IMG/VR virus record: IMGVR_UViG_3300005253_000397
Coordinates: 1-36,916 of that record
Origin: a virus
Strand: one strand, 5' to 3'
DNA length: 36,916 nt
Shown in pieces: positions 1 through 8,706 of this stretch. The position numbers were made by a program, and so were the translations under genes. Position 1 is the stretch's first letter, and each line of letters begins with the position of its first letter. The notes under the pieces are model-generated. The model searched no databases and was not told the origin of the DNA. It was given only the letters and a program-made list of their open reading frames with translations.

Positions 1-2290
1 CTTCGGTAGCCGTAAAGGCTGTAGCCGCTGTGAAATGACGGAATTCCTGCCAATCGCCTTCCCCGGCCTTCCGCCATAGTTTCGCACTATCAGTACCCGC
101 TACGAATTTACTTATATCGAAAGTAAAATCACCCTTAGTCAGTACGGCGTTAGTTAAAGTCGTAGGGGCTACGTTAGTATCGTTGTCCTGAGTCGAAGTT
201 GTATTATCGGGGCGGGTATGCTTGATTAACCATATACCACCTACCATATTAGTATTGAATGGTTCATTGTCCGTACCGGAAGCAGTCAATGTTCCCGTAG
301 CATCGGCTGGGAAATAATACCCACTTCTCGCAGTGCCGCCAAGCCTCGCAAAGCCAATTAATGATGCGGCGGTAGTATTTTCCGTAAGGAACGGCCCGCC
401 CGTAAACGGTACGTCAACTATCGTCCAGTCGAGAGTATCAAGTCGAGAGAGCTTCTTCGGATGAACGTCGTTATGGGCGATATACATTACATCAGCACTC
501 TGGGTATAGTGAATAGCAAATGCCTGAGCGGTTGTATAAGGTGATATTATCGAATATGGAGTAGTGGAGTAAAGACTTGCAACCTCTGTAGGAGTAAGAA
601 CGTCGCCATAAATTGATATTTCATCTATTTTATCTTCCCAGAAATTCTCGTTTGCAGTATCACCTGCGTTTCTTTGTGAGCCTATTCTAACTTCTTCTGC
701 TCCATTCTGCATAGCTGTGTAAGAAGCATTTTCAGTATTGGTTGAGGCTACGGCAGCACTATCGACATACAATATTATACCAGCGGCAGCAGTAGATTCG
801 TCGGCAGGGGCGGAATACGTTGAACTTAAGAAATGCCATCCAGTCGTTAAGGCTGAATCTGATACGGCAGACACTTCAGAAACTACGGTTGTTTCTATTC
901 CATTGCCATCATTCCACATCGCTGATATTTGAGCCTGATTAAGTTCGATATCGAATAGTATTATATTGTCTAATTTGTCGCCCCAGTATTGGTCTAAGGT
1001 TCCGGCTGTCCCGTACTTTGCACCTATCACAACTTTAGTCGTAGTATTCTCCATAGCGACATAAGTACCCACCCCTCTGGTCGTATCCTGTTGTGGTGGC
1101 GCAACCGCGTCAACATACAAAGTCATACCGTCAAAGGCAGAGACTCCACCTACACCGCTATAAGTAATAGCGACAAAATGCCAACCGGCTGTAACAGTGC
1201 CTGTTAGCGTTTTGCCCTTACCGGTATCCGCACTCTCATCGAAAGCACTAAAGTTCAATGTCCTGGCGCCCACCCAGAATATCCATTCTCTCGCTTCCGA
1301 GCCGATATTCTCATCCATCTTGGATAATATGGTCTGCTGCGAAGTGAGGTTATCGAAGAAAATCCAACCGACAATACTCATTGCGCTGTCGTTAACGGCA
1401 TCCCCGAAACTATAAGCGGCGTTATCATTGACCTCTACTGCGTACTGAGTATCCATATCGAAAGCGCCGCTTAGCTGTCCGGTTGCGGCTAACGTGCTTG
1501 TATTGACAGTCGAAACGCCATTCTGTAACCCAACAGCATCGACAACGGACGTATTGGCCGCATCTTCATTTAGTTTCCATTGCGAAATTCTATCGGCCTC
1601 TAAATTAGAACTGCTATCCGATAAGTGAAGTTGTAATTTTCTATCGTTAGTTAAGCTGAATCGCCATTCCTGAATCGTCGCCGCATCCCGCCATTTAGAT
1701 AAAAGAACCTGCAAGCCACCTTGGTTTGTCACTCTACCCCAACATGCAATACTAAAGGCTGTATCATTAGAATTATCAGTAAACGAAAAATCATCGTGGT
1801 CTGAAATCTCTACGTCATATTGACCATCTAAGTCAAAACCCGCATTAACTTTGCCTGTTGTCGTTAGCGTAGAGGTATCTATAGACGCTGTGCCGTTATG
1901 AGTAGCGCCATCATCGTCTAATACGGTAGTTCCCGCGGCATCATTAAGAAGCCAGTGAGCGATAACATTATTAAGGCCAGATATGTCCTCAGTACCCACC
2001 CCTTGATTGACTATCGCCTGGTCTTTATAAAACCTCAAGAGCAGGTTCGTCCATTCCTTAATAAGCGCATCACCAACCGAGAACTCGAACTCGGTCAGCC
2101 TCGCTCTCGTCGGTGAGGTGGCTTTGTATATCGTTCCCGGACGCTTAGTAAAGCCGCCGTGAGGCAGGACGAGAGCATTAATGACTTTCGAGCCGCCGTT
2201 GTAATACTTACTAAGGTCGGTACGGCCATCCATGTACTGCGATAGCTCTCCGGCGTTCCATGAATTTTTTAAGAGTTTAGTTGCTGGCAT
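1..2290 (-). CDS. Large tail/virion protein with LamG-like repeats, partial (C-terminus beyond left edge)
   Basis: The frame opens at 2290 (the TAATG overlaps the stop of the upstream gene by one base) and stays open for 763 codons to the window edge, so the C-terminus is missing. Residues 1-95 begin MPATKLLKNSWNAGELSQYM and continue with a DGRTDLSKYYNGG segment and a GGFTKRPGT segment. I recognise this as the start of a family of podovirus tail-associated proteins. Two or three concanavalin/LamG-like modules follow: AHWLLNDAAG near 110, SQWKLNEDAA near 205 with GWHFVAITYSG near 370, and GWHFLSSTYSA near 485 with EISIYGDVLTPTEVASLY. LamG-like folds often bind sugars, so a role in host-surface recognition is inferred. 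I checked the frame at positions 1183, 838 and 415 and it is continuous. The family name is uncertain. Confidence 0.85.
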   Translation of the reverse strand, partial: MPATKLLKNSWNAGELSQYMDGRTDLSKYYNGGSKVINALVLPHGGFTKRPGTIYKATSPTRARLTEFEFSVGDALIKEWTNLLLRFYKDQAIVNQGVGTEDISGLNNVIAHWLLNDAAGTTVLDDDGATHNGTASIDTSTLTTTGKVNAGFDLDGQYDVEISDHDDFSFTDNSNDTAFSIACWGRVTNQGGLQVLLSKWRDAATIQEWRFSLTNDRKLQLHLSDSSSNLEADRISQWKLNEDAANTSVVDAVGLQNGVSTVNTSTLAATGQLSGAFDMDTQYAVEVNDNAAYSFGDAVNDSAMSIVGWIFFDNLTSQQTILSKMDENIGSEAREWIFWVGARTLNFSAFDESADTGKGKTLTGTVTAGWHFVAITYSGVGGVSAFDGMTLYVDAVAPPQQDTTRGVGTYVAMENTTTKVVIGAKYGTAGTLDQYWGDKLDNIILFDIELNQAQISAMWNDGNGIETTVVSEVSAVSDSALTTGWHFLSSTYSAPADESTAAAGIILYVDSAAVASTNTENASYTAMQNGAEEVRIGSQRNAGDTANENFWEDKIDEISIYGDVLTPTEVASLYSTTPYSIISPYTTAQAFAIHYTQSADVMYIAHNDVHPKKLSRLDTLDWTIVDVPFTGGPFLTENTTAASLIGFARLGGTARSGYYFPADATGTLTASGTDNEPFNTNMVGGIWLIKHTRPDNTTSTQDNDTNVAPTTLTNAVLTKGDFTFDISKFVAGTDSAKLWRKAGEGDWQEFRHFTAATAFTATE

Positions 2291-3429
2291 TACACGCTAT
2301 ACCGCCCTCTCGTTTGTGAATATATACTTAATACTTCTGCCGCTGATAATGCTTTGTTGTAAATTTGGACATCTGATATTATGCCGTCGAAAGTGCGGGA
2401 AATGGTAGCACTGCTACCAATAATTAAATCTATTGCTGAATCATCATCTATTGTACCAACACCTGCGGTATTTACATCTAACGACTGCAAGACACCATTG
2501 AAATATATCTTTATTTTTTTTGCTGAATCTTCATTGTACACAAATGCTACATTAGTCCAGGTATTTATAGGCAATAAAGCATCTGTCCTTGCTTGAGAAT
2601 CAGCCGCTCCATCGTGAAAAATTAACACATTTACTTTGACAACAGAAGCAGCCTCATCAGATAGATAAAAAAAGTAACCAGCCGGAACCGACACCTTTGC
2701 ACATATCCTTCCTGTGTCACTTTCCCCATCACTTGCTGGATTTATCCATGCACTGATAGAATAAGCAGTCTTGCCGTTTATATCTATCGTAGAGTCGGCA
2801 GCTACAGTCATAATACTATCTGCACCGTCAAAGTCACCGCCAAGTCCTGTAGGAGAGATTATCTCTTTGACTGAGACATCTTTGAAAGTAACGTCACAAG
2901 CGGCAATCCTTTGAATGTTTATATTCGTATTACCAATAGCTGTAAATGTCCACGTTTTCACTCCTGTAGCTGTGAAAGAGTCAGAATTTTGGGAAGAGTT
3001 GGTTATTTTTATGCCACCAGTCGTAGTATCTGTTATCTCTAAAGAGGCAATATAAGTTTTACCAACAGTCAAAACATTTTGTGTTATAAATACATTCGTA
3101 CCATCAGATTTCAGCTTACAATGACTACCACCATCAGTGGGTGTACCATCTGCTATCGCTTCTGTCGTGTGGTTATTGGCATCATTGCCAGCAGCATTAG
3201 GAGTTTCAGTCCAGTTTGCGGGTACGTCATCAGGAGTAGCAACGGCAGACCAGTTAGCGAAGTCGCCATTAGTGACAAGTTCTCCGCCCAGTATCCCTTC
3301 CGGTGACGGAGTATTGCCATTCAGTGAATAGTCAAAGACGGTCTGTTCGTACATCTTATAATGAGCTACGAGACCGACAGTGTTTATCTGAGACTGAAAA
3401 TACCTCGATGTCATTTTTCGTTGTAACAT
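2290..3429 (-). CDS. LamG-domain virion protein
   Basis: 379 residues. The N-terminal ~190 residues contain a GELVTNGDFANWSAV stretch and a VGKTYIASLEIT stretch typical of carbohydrate-binding beta-sandwich modules on phage fibres. The C-terminal ~190 residues form a LamG/concanavalin-like domain (AYSISAWINPASDG, WTNVAFVYNEDSAKKIKIYF, IISDVQIYNKALSAAEVLSI). It overlaps the next gene by one base (TAATG) and the previous one likewise, so the three are probably translated together. A receptor- or polysaccharide-binding role is inferred from the domains. No catalytic motif is visible. Confidence 0.85.
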   Translation of the reverse strand: MLQRKMTSRYFQSQINTVGLVAHYKMYEQTVFDYSLNGNTPSPEGILGGELVTNGDFANWSAVATPDDVPANWTETPNAAGNDANNHTTEAIADGTPTDGGSHCKLKSDGTNVFITQNVLTVGKTYIASLEITDTTTGGIKITNSSQNSDSFTATGVKTWTFTAIGNTNINIQRIAACDVTFKDVSVKEIISPTGLGGDFDGADSIMTVAADSTIDINGKTAYSISAWINPASDGESDTGRICAKVSVPAGYFFYLSDEAASVVKVNVLIFHDGAADSQARTDALLPINTWTNVAFVYNEDSAKKIKIYFNGVLQSLDVNTAGVGTIDDDSAIDLIIGSSATISRTFDGIISDVQIYNKALSAAEVLSIYSQTRGRYSV

Positions 3430-3812
3430 TAGACACCTCGCAAAGTTACAGTTACGTCAGCAACTGAAGCGGCAGGATTGGTGAAGCCCAATATAACATT
3501 AACTTCTTCTACTAACGGCTCACTTACACTATACAAGGTTGTATTGGATTCAGCCAAGTTAGTTACCGAGAAAATAGTATTATCCCCATTATCAGTCAGA
3601 GATACATCTGTTGTACCTTCTGCACTCGCCATGTCGGGAAGTTTAACGATTATTTTCTGCAACAAACCGTTAATTGGAACAACTGCCGCGCCAGTAGTAT
3701 CTCCGCTAATTAAGTCGAAGTCTATAACTCTCTCCCAGCACGTATATCTATTTAACCTCGTTATTGTTTCCGGTGTTTCTGTTACTGATACTGCTCCTGT
3801 TGCAGCTGTCAT
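3429..3812 (-). CDS. Small virion protein, unknown
   Basis: 127 residues, rich in Thr/Val/Ala with alternating hydrophobic residues and no membrane segment or signal peptide. The composition suggests an all-beta structural protein. It sits between the tail-tube group and the LamG proteins and its stop overlaps the LamG gene start (TAATG). A virion role is inferred from position and composition only. Confidence 0.7.
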   Translation of the reverse strand: MTAATGAVSVTETPETITRLNRYTCWERVIDFDLISGDTTGAAVVPINGLLQKIIVKLPDMASAEGTTDVSLTDNGDNTIFSVTNLAESNTTLYSVSEPLVEEVNVILGFTNPAASVADVTVTLRGV

Positions 3813-3822
3813 AATTTGACTC

Positions 3823-4320
3823 CTATAAAATTCTTGCGTAAATCTTTATATCTGTAATCGTCGTTAAGGCCGTAACGTAAGCGTTTAGAAACTGGAACCC
3901 AGTGTTATCCCACCCGACTTTACACGGATGAGAGTTTGCGGAATCGGCCCTTAATATATTGTCCTCGGCGAGATGAAAGTTAGTTAGTGTAATCGTATCG
4001 ACCCACCGCCAATCTCCTGATTCGACAATATCGGCGGCGCTACTGATCGCTAACGAGCATATAAACTCTTCCGGCCCGCCCGGCGCGGAGCCTGTGAAGA
4101 CTATCGTTCCCGTTCCGGCTGGTTTAGTTAAGATGAGTAATGCTATTCTGTACGCTCTCGTCTCGTCTGCTACTCCGCCGAACTTGGCCTGTCCGAAGTC
4201 TATATCGCCACTGGTCACGCCTAACGGGAAAACCGTAGGCGCAGCGGTAGTCGTACCACCCGTTACCGTCTTGATAACAGAGTAACTTCCAATAATAGAT
4301 TTTTCAGCTTCGGCTTTCAT
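3823..4320 (-). CDS. Virion protein, unknown
   Basis: 165 residues. The start ATG at 4320 overlaps the upstream stop as ATGA, which fits translational coupling. An in-frame ATG further upstream at 4368 would create a 50-base overlap with the tail tubular gene and is less likely. The product begins MKAEAEKSIIGSYSVIKTVT and is a beta-rich, low-charge protein (AYRIALLILTKPAGTGTIVF). There is no recognisable enzyme motif. Placed among tail genes, it is likely a minor tail or fibre-associated protein. Confidence 0.75.
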   Translation of the reverse strand: MKAEAEKSIIGSYSVIKTVTGGTTTAAPTVFPLGVTSGDIDFGQAKFGGVADETRAYRIALLILTKPAGTGTIVFTGSAPGGPEEFICSLAISSAADIVESGDWRWVDTITLTNFHLAEDNILRADSANSHPCKVGWDNTGFQFLNAYVTALTTITDIKIYARIL

Positions 4321-5264
4321 GTAACAAAGAAGTCCCCTGAAGAAGTCTGCCGTCTCGATGCAAGCCATTCAGACCTGTAATGTGGTCTTGGTTTCCCCTC
4401 GGCGGCATCGGCGCTCCTCGCCTGCGGCATTGTCAGTCTTTCGTATTCGTTTATAAGGTCTATTTTCTTATCTGTTTCTCCGGTCAGTCCGACTACTATC
4501 TTAGCCGCAAGTTTCAGAGCGAGAGCGGCTTTCGCCTTAGCGCTCCATTCGTCCATATCGACCTGCTTGAAGACGTATTCGACGTAAACTACATCTTTAT
4601 CAATTCCCCTTGCAGCGACGTTAGCTGATGTTATATCGGCGACGACCGTATCAGACGTATGGGTAACGAGGACTTCGTAAGTGACCGACGTTCCCGTTAT
4701 TCCGGCAGCGAGATTTCCAGCGGTTATATCCGCCGCTATCGTATCGGATGTATGATTGACTAAGACCTCGTAGAAAGTCGAACCATCCTTTACGAACTGG
4801 TCGTCTATATAAGCTGTACCCGTAACCCACGTATCGGGAGTAACTGCGTAAAACTGACCGTCGTAATACTTTACCCCGGTACTCCATGAGTTAGGCCCGG
4901 CCCCTGCGTCTGAATGGATGAAGTCGCCTTTGACCTCCCACGGCGGAACTCCCGCCTGTCTTCGTGAAACATCCGAGCCTATGGAGTCGTCCACCGTCAG
5001 GATACGGGCATAGTCAGTCGGCGGTGTGTACTTGCGGTCGTACCAACTTATCGGTCTATCGTCGTCCTCAAAGAGAATAACGTCCTTCTTAGCGAAGTTC
5101 CACGGATGGTCTTCTAAGGTCTCGTTTTGAGAGTCTGTGTAGTACCTTATGCAGAGTACCGCCTGCTTGCTCGTCGTATCGCCTTCGGTCACTTTATCAG
5201 CGCCTATAAGGCCAAGAGCCAAATTGTACATTACCTCAGCATCTGACAAGGCCAATTTAATCAC
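4317..5264 (-). CDS. Tail tubular protein A-like (T7 gp11-like) with an inserted module
   Basis: 315 residues. The N-terminus has LALGLIGADKVTEGDTTSKQ, LCIRYYTDSQNETLEDHPW and NFAKKDVILFEDD. These match the helical core of T7 gp11-type adaptor proteins, which bridge portal and nozzle. The C-terminus (AKAKAALALKLAAKI, then LINEYERLTMPQARSADAAE) is also typical. Between about residues 130 and 235 is an insertion with two similar units (YEVLVNHTSDTIAADITAG and YEVLVTHTSDTVVADITSA), reminiscent of small carbohydrate-binding modules. It overlaps the endonuclease VII-like gene by 8 bases at its start and the next gene by ATGA. Confidence 0.8.
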   Translation of the reverse strand: MIKLALSDAEVMYNLALGLIGADKVTEGDTTSKQAVLCIRYYTDSQNETLEDHPWNFAKKDVILFEDDDRPISWYDRKYTPPTDYARILTVDDSIGSDVSRRQAGVPPWEVKGDFIHSDAGAGPNSWSTGVKYYDGQFYAVTPDTWVTGTAYIDDQFVKDGSTFYEVLVNHTSDTIAADITAGNLAAGITGTSVTYEVLVTHTSDTVVADITSANVAARGIDKDVVYVEYVFKQVDMDEWSAKAKAALALKLAAKIVVGLTGETDKKIDLINEYERLTMPQARSADAAEGKPRPHYRSEWLASRRQTSSGDFFVT

Positions 5265-5718
5265 CTACCCTTTCTAAATACTTTATAGCGTTCTTCATAT
5301 ATTCAATATTGTCCAGAAAACAACCAAGACCAGCATTACATCTTTGACACAATAAGCCACGAATAGTCTCTGTTTTATGGCAATGGTCAACTGAAAGTCT
5401 GTAAGTTTTACCATTTATAACCTTTAATTCAAGACAACCACAAACAGCACAAACGCCATTTTGTTTTTCAAGCATCTTATTGTAAATATCGATATTTATA
5501 TTATATTTCTTAAGACGATACTCTCTGGTAATCTTTGGATGATTTCTTTTCCATGTTCTATTAATACTTCTTACATACTCCAAATTTCCAAGACGATATT
5601 CTTTATGTTTCTTGCTTTTGCAATTCTTACAATAACATTCCTTGCCATCTTTCGTTGCCCTATTAACGCTAAATTCTTTTAACTTTTTTACTACCTTACA
5701 ACATCTGCATTTTTTCAT
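5257..5718 (-). CDS. Recombination endonuclease VII-like HNH nuclease
   Basis: 153 residues. The N-terminus has a zinc ribbon (CRCCKVVKKLKEFS... CYCKNCKSKK). The C-terminal half has CAVCGC, LSVDHCHKTETIRGLLCQRC and NAGLGCFLDN, the signature of the endonuclease VII/HNH family that T4 gp49 belongs to. I chose ATG 5718 because GGAGGTTATT sits at the right distance. Longer starts would consume this site. The gene lies between two virion genes and overlaps the downstream one by 8 bases. This is a typical spot for a free-standing homing nuclease, though a Holliday-junction resolving role is also possible. Confidence 0.88.
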   Translation of the reverse strand: MKKCRCCKVVKKLKEFSVNRATKDGKECYCKNCKSKKHKEYRLGNLEYVRSINRTWKRNHPKITREYRLKKYNINIDIYNKMLEKQNGVCAVCGCLELKVINGKTYRLSVDHCHKTETIRGLLCQRCNAGLGCFLDNIEYMKNAIKYLERVGD

Positions 5719-5737
5719 AATAACCTCCACACAGGTT

Positions 5738-5781
5738 ATTGGGAGGCCTTAATGTGGTGTGGCACATTACGACCCCCCAAT
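5738..5781 (-). terminator. Strong intergenic hairpin after the capsid/decoration genes
   Basis: ATTGGG and CCCAAT (5738-5743 and 5776-5781) enclose TAATGTG/CACATTA with a 6-nt loop. In the direction of transcription no T-run follows, so it may attenuate transcription or protect an mRNA end and is not a classic intrinsic terminator. Confidence 0.4.
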
Positions 5782-5793
5782 CCTAAGTTTCCA

Positions 5794-6273
5794 TCAGTCT
5801 TCCAGGATGTAAAGCGTCGCTACGGTAATGTCCGTACCGTCCGCTACTGTCTGGGCGGCGGTCGTTACCGTTACCGTATGCTCGTCATCCTGAGCAACAG
5901 CGGCTACGGCGCGAAGAGCGGGAATGAACTGCTGGTTAGCACCATTCCATGAAGTCCACGCCTCAGAAGCGGTAGCGGTAGTGATATTACCAGCAGGATC
6001 GACAAGTTGAAGGTCGGCGGTAGTTGCCGCTGAGTTGGCTGTATTCCCGACGTAGAAGCCGAGAACTCTCCCACCCTTGGGGACTCGGCCTATAGTGATA
6101 ACACCGGCTGCGGCCATTGTATCACCATCGAACTCGTAGTTGTCGTAACATACCCTGAGCTTTGTACCAACTTGATTCGCACCGTCCATAAAGTTAGAGA
6201 GTGAACCGGTATTGGCATTCAGAACCGCACGGTTTGTCATATTAACGCCATTGGCTGTAGTAATTGCTGCCAT
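5794..6273 (-). CDS. Head decoration/minor capsid protein candidate
   Basis: 159 residues, start MAAITTANGVNMTNRAVLNA, preceded by AGGAGCC. It contains a Gly/Ala/Val/Thr-rich beta-type core (GDTMAAAGVITIGRVPKGGR, VLGFYVGNTANSAATTADLQ). It lies directly downstream of the major capsid gene, 15 bases away, in the usual place of a decoration or head-stabilising protein. The assignment rests on position and composition and is not a recognised family. Confidence 0.7.
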   Translation of the reverse strand: MAAITTANGVNMTNRAVLNANTGSLSNFMDGANQVGTKLRVCYDNYEFDGDTMAAAGVITIGRVPKGGRVLGFYVGNTANSAATTADLQLVDPAGNITTATASEAWTSWNGANQQFIPALRAVAAVAQDDEHTVTVTTAAQTVADGTDITVATLYILED

Positions 6274-6288
6274 GATTAGGCTCCTTTC

Positions 6289-7260
6289 TTAGATAGCTTC
6301 AATTTTGATGATTTTCGATTCGTCCATGCGAATAGCATTCATTCCGACACGCGCGGAAATTTGCCATATCTGCTTCCGGGGAAGCCAGTCCACGTTAAAG
6401 ATAGGACTTTCATGGCGGGCGAATAACATGGTTTCGTTAGTGAAGACAGGAATCTCATAGACGCTGGTATCGACATCTACGTCGTTGCTCGAACCGATAA
6501 GGATTCGGTTGGTCTTTCTGAACCTGAATCCCATATACTCGTTCACAACACCGTTTACTAATGATTTGAGCATATTGGTGTCAATAGACTGAGTTTCGGC
6601 CTCTCTGAGCAAGTCAGAAGCCTGCTTGGGCGCGATAGCGAGGTTGAACATCGCATCAGGGTCGTTCTCAAGCTCTTCGAGCGCCTGTCTTGAGAGAATA
6701 AGTTTCTCAATCGTAAGGCCTGTCGATACTCCGCCTGCTGTGTAGTCGGACTGGACATCGTGAGCTATCGTTCGTCCGCCTGTTGTGATTCTCGTAGCGA
6801 ACACATACAGAGAGTCGGCGAGAACAGCCGTATCGTCACCGGGACTCTTACCGGCTCTTACGTTAGCGAAGAAAGCGTCGGTAATAGTTATGTTCTCTTT
6901 CCTGATCACAGCCTTGGCGAGTGCCCCCATATAAGCGGAGGTCGGGTCGGTATGAAGGGCAATATCGTCTTCTTTATCGACGAAAATTCCCTTACGAGCG
7001 AACTTGGGTGAAATCCATCGTTTGTTGTGTACAATGTCCTCGATGGGAATGTCCTCGAAGCGGGTCTCTTTGTCGTCAAGTTCGATGTCGCCAACGAAAT
7101 CGTAAGACTGAAATTCCCCTTCGATTCGGTCTTCACGAACAAGGCCGGTATAAATAGGCCTCCGCTCCTGAAGGATTGCCTCGTACCCGGTAGTCCACGC
7201 GTTATAGAACGCCTCAGTGTAACCACGGGTCGAGTTAGTGTTAGTGTTAATATCTGCCAT
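6289..7260 (-). CDS. Major capsid protein
   Basis: 323 residues. The order scaffold, capsid, small head protein is standard. The sequence starts MADINTNTNSTRGYTEAFYN and has a central KRWISPKFARKGIFVDKEDD segment. It ends with NVDWLPRKQIWQISARVGMN and AIRMDESKIIKI, a C-terminal pattern seen in one of the HK97-fold phage capsid families. An AAAGGCC site precedes the ATG. No frameshift or cleavage signal is evident. Confidence 0.88.
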   Translation of the reverse strand: MADINTNTNSTRGYTEAFYNAWTTGYEAILQERRPIYTGLVREDRIEGEFQSYDFVGDIELDDKETRFEDIPIEDIVHNKRWISPKFARKGIFVDKEDDIALHTDPTSAYMGALAKAVIRKENITITDAFFANVRAGKSPGDDTAVLADSLYVFATRITTGGRTIAHDVQSDYTAGGVSTGLTIEKLILSRQALEELENDPDAMFNLAIAPKQASDLLREAETQSIDTNMLKSLVNGVVNEYMGFRFRKTNRILIGSSNDVDVDTSVYEIPVFTNETMLFARHESPIFNVDWLPRKQIWQISARVGMNAIRMDESKIIKIEAI

Positions 7261-7389
7261 TGTGATGGCCTTTCAAAATAAACCCTTACTAATGTTTGCG
7301 CTCAGGTTGCCTTTTTCAAGACCATCACTTCTGATTTACGCACAGCAGACGAATAGAATTATCTATTATTCAACGGAACCGTTTCTGGC

Positions 7390-8268
7390 TTACCCGTCTT
7401 GTACTCTTTTCGGAGCGTTCTCCGAATTAGCAATTATATTATTCAACTCCATGTATCGTTTCATTAATTCCTTGCGTCCGGGAGCGAATCTGTTCTTGAA
7501 CGTCTCAGACTCCATGATTTCTTTCAGTTCCGCTTTCGGGTCTTTAGTCGTATTTATGAGTGGGTCGCCTTTCAATATCGTTCCTTCCTTTGTCCTGTCC
7601 TTTATTATTTGAAGCATTCCGATTATCTCAGGGTCGGAAGCCAATCCCTTCTTTTCGAGAGTAGCGTAAATGCCAAGTTCGTCAGCTATTTGCCGTGACT
7701 CCACCATCATAGTCTGAAATTGAACCTCTCCACCCGATTTAGTGACTAAGGCTTTGCGGATAGTTTCTATTTCCGCTTCGGAGGTTTTCAGTGTTTCGGC
7801 TTCAGCCTCGGCCTCAACAGCCCTAACCTCTTTGATAATATCTCGCTGGAACTGGACTAATTCCGACGACTGCTTTTTGTCGAGATGAATATTCTTAGAT
7901 AACTCCCTAAATCTGCCGAGAATAGCATCGTCAAAAGGCACAGTCTCATCTACTTCGTATTCGTAGCCATTAACGTCGTCAGGCACGCCAAGTTGCTGAT
8001 AGTATTTATTCCAGCCATCCACATCATCCGGGGACTCAGGTTTGAAGATGTGGTCGCCCTTGCCTAAAATATTCTCAAGCTTCATATAATTAGTGGCAAG
8101 TTCTTCTGTGCTATTCCACTTTTTCGCCTCAAATAAATCTCTTACGCTCTCAGGGGCGTTGTTTCTCTGTTCGTCCGAGAGCGGCATCCAGCTTGAAGGC
8201 TCACTGCCCGGCGCTTCTGTCTGAGCTTTGATTACCGGCTCAGTGTTTACATCTAATAGTTCAGCCAT
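7390..8268 (-). CDS. Scaffolding-like protein
   Basis: 292 residues from ATG 8268, which has AAAAGGAG at good spacing. A longer frame to 8355 would cross the previous gene. The product is highly charged and helical, with an Ala/Glu coiled coil (EVRAVEAEAEAETLKTSEAE) and a C-terminal basic/helical segment (GRKELMKRYMELNNII). This matches phage scaffolding proteins that lie just upstream of the capsid gene. Catalytic motifs are absent. The 128-base gap to the capsid gene contains weak inverted repeats (GATGG/CCATC) but no gene. Confidence 0.8.
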   Translation of the reverse strand: MAELLDVNTEPVIKAQTEAPGSEPSSWMPLSDEQRNNAPESVRDLFEAKKWNSTEELATNYMKLENILGKGDHIFKPESPDDVDGWNKYYQQLGVPDDVNGYEYEVDETVPFDDAILGRFRELSKNIHLDKKQSSELVQFQRDIIKEVRAVEAEAEAETLKTSEAEIETIRKALVTKSGGEVQFQTMMVESRQIADELGIYATLEKKGLASDPEIIGMLQIIKDRTKEGTILKGDPLINTTKDPKAELKEIMESETFKNRFAPGRKELMKRYMELNNIIANSENAPKRVQDG

Positions 8269-8269
8269 T

Positions 8270-8458
8270 TTATTCTTTCTCCTTTTGTTCAAAATCCCCA
8301 CAACTACATTCTGGGTGAGTCGGTGGTTGTTCAGATAAAACAATTCGGTCGTCAAATCCTTTCTTATAATTTGGATTAGCTACTGCAATAGGCGAATGTC
8401 TTGCACACCACATACTGAAACCGTTCCCAGTCCCGTATTTGCAATCTTTACACATCAT
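8270..8458 (-). CDS. Small Cys-rich (zinc-binding) protein
   Basis: 62 residues beginning MMCKDCKYGTGNGFSMWCAR, with further cysteines in HPECSCGDF near the C-terminus. The CxxC...C...CxC spacing suggests one zinc site. It overlaps the upstream gene by 11 bases and its end lies just before the ribosome binding site of the scaffold gene, so it belongs to the head operon. Function unknown. Confidence 0.75.
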   Translation of the reverse strand: MMCKDCKYGTGNGFSMWCARHSPIAVANPNYKKGFDDRIVLSEQPPTHPECSCGDFEQKEKE

Positions 8459-8696
8459 TTTCTTCTTCCTTCTTTATATAACCTTCGTTTATATACCACA
8501 TAATATCGAGGTACACTTTACGCATACCTTCGTTAAACGCTGTCTGTTGCGCGTTTGGGTTAGATACACAGACGCTGGTATTCTCCACATGACACTTCTT
8601 GCGAAGCAGTTTATCTAAAACCTTGCCGTCGTCAGACATCCATATCCTCTTGAGAGCCTGTGTAATTAGTTCGTTCTGTTTATCTCTTGGTGTCAT
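8448..8696 (-). CDS. Bbp19-like small phage protein
   Basis: 82 residues. The segments ALKRIWMSDDGKVLDKLLRK, QQTAFNEGMRKVYLDIMWYI and a Cys in between resemble the Bbp19-like family found beside portal genes in many podoviruses. Its biochemical role is not known. It sits between connector and scaffold genes with short spacing, as expected for that family. Confidence 0.75.
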   Translation of the reverse strand: MTPRDKQNELITQALKRIWMSDDGKVLDKLLRKKCHVENTSVCVSNPNAQQTAFNEGMRKVYLDIMWYINEGYIKKEEENDV

Positions 8697-8706
8697 TTTC
8701 TTTTTC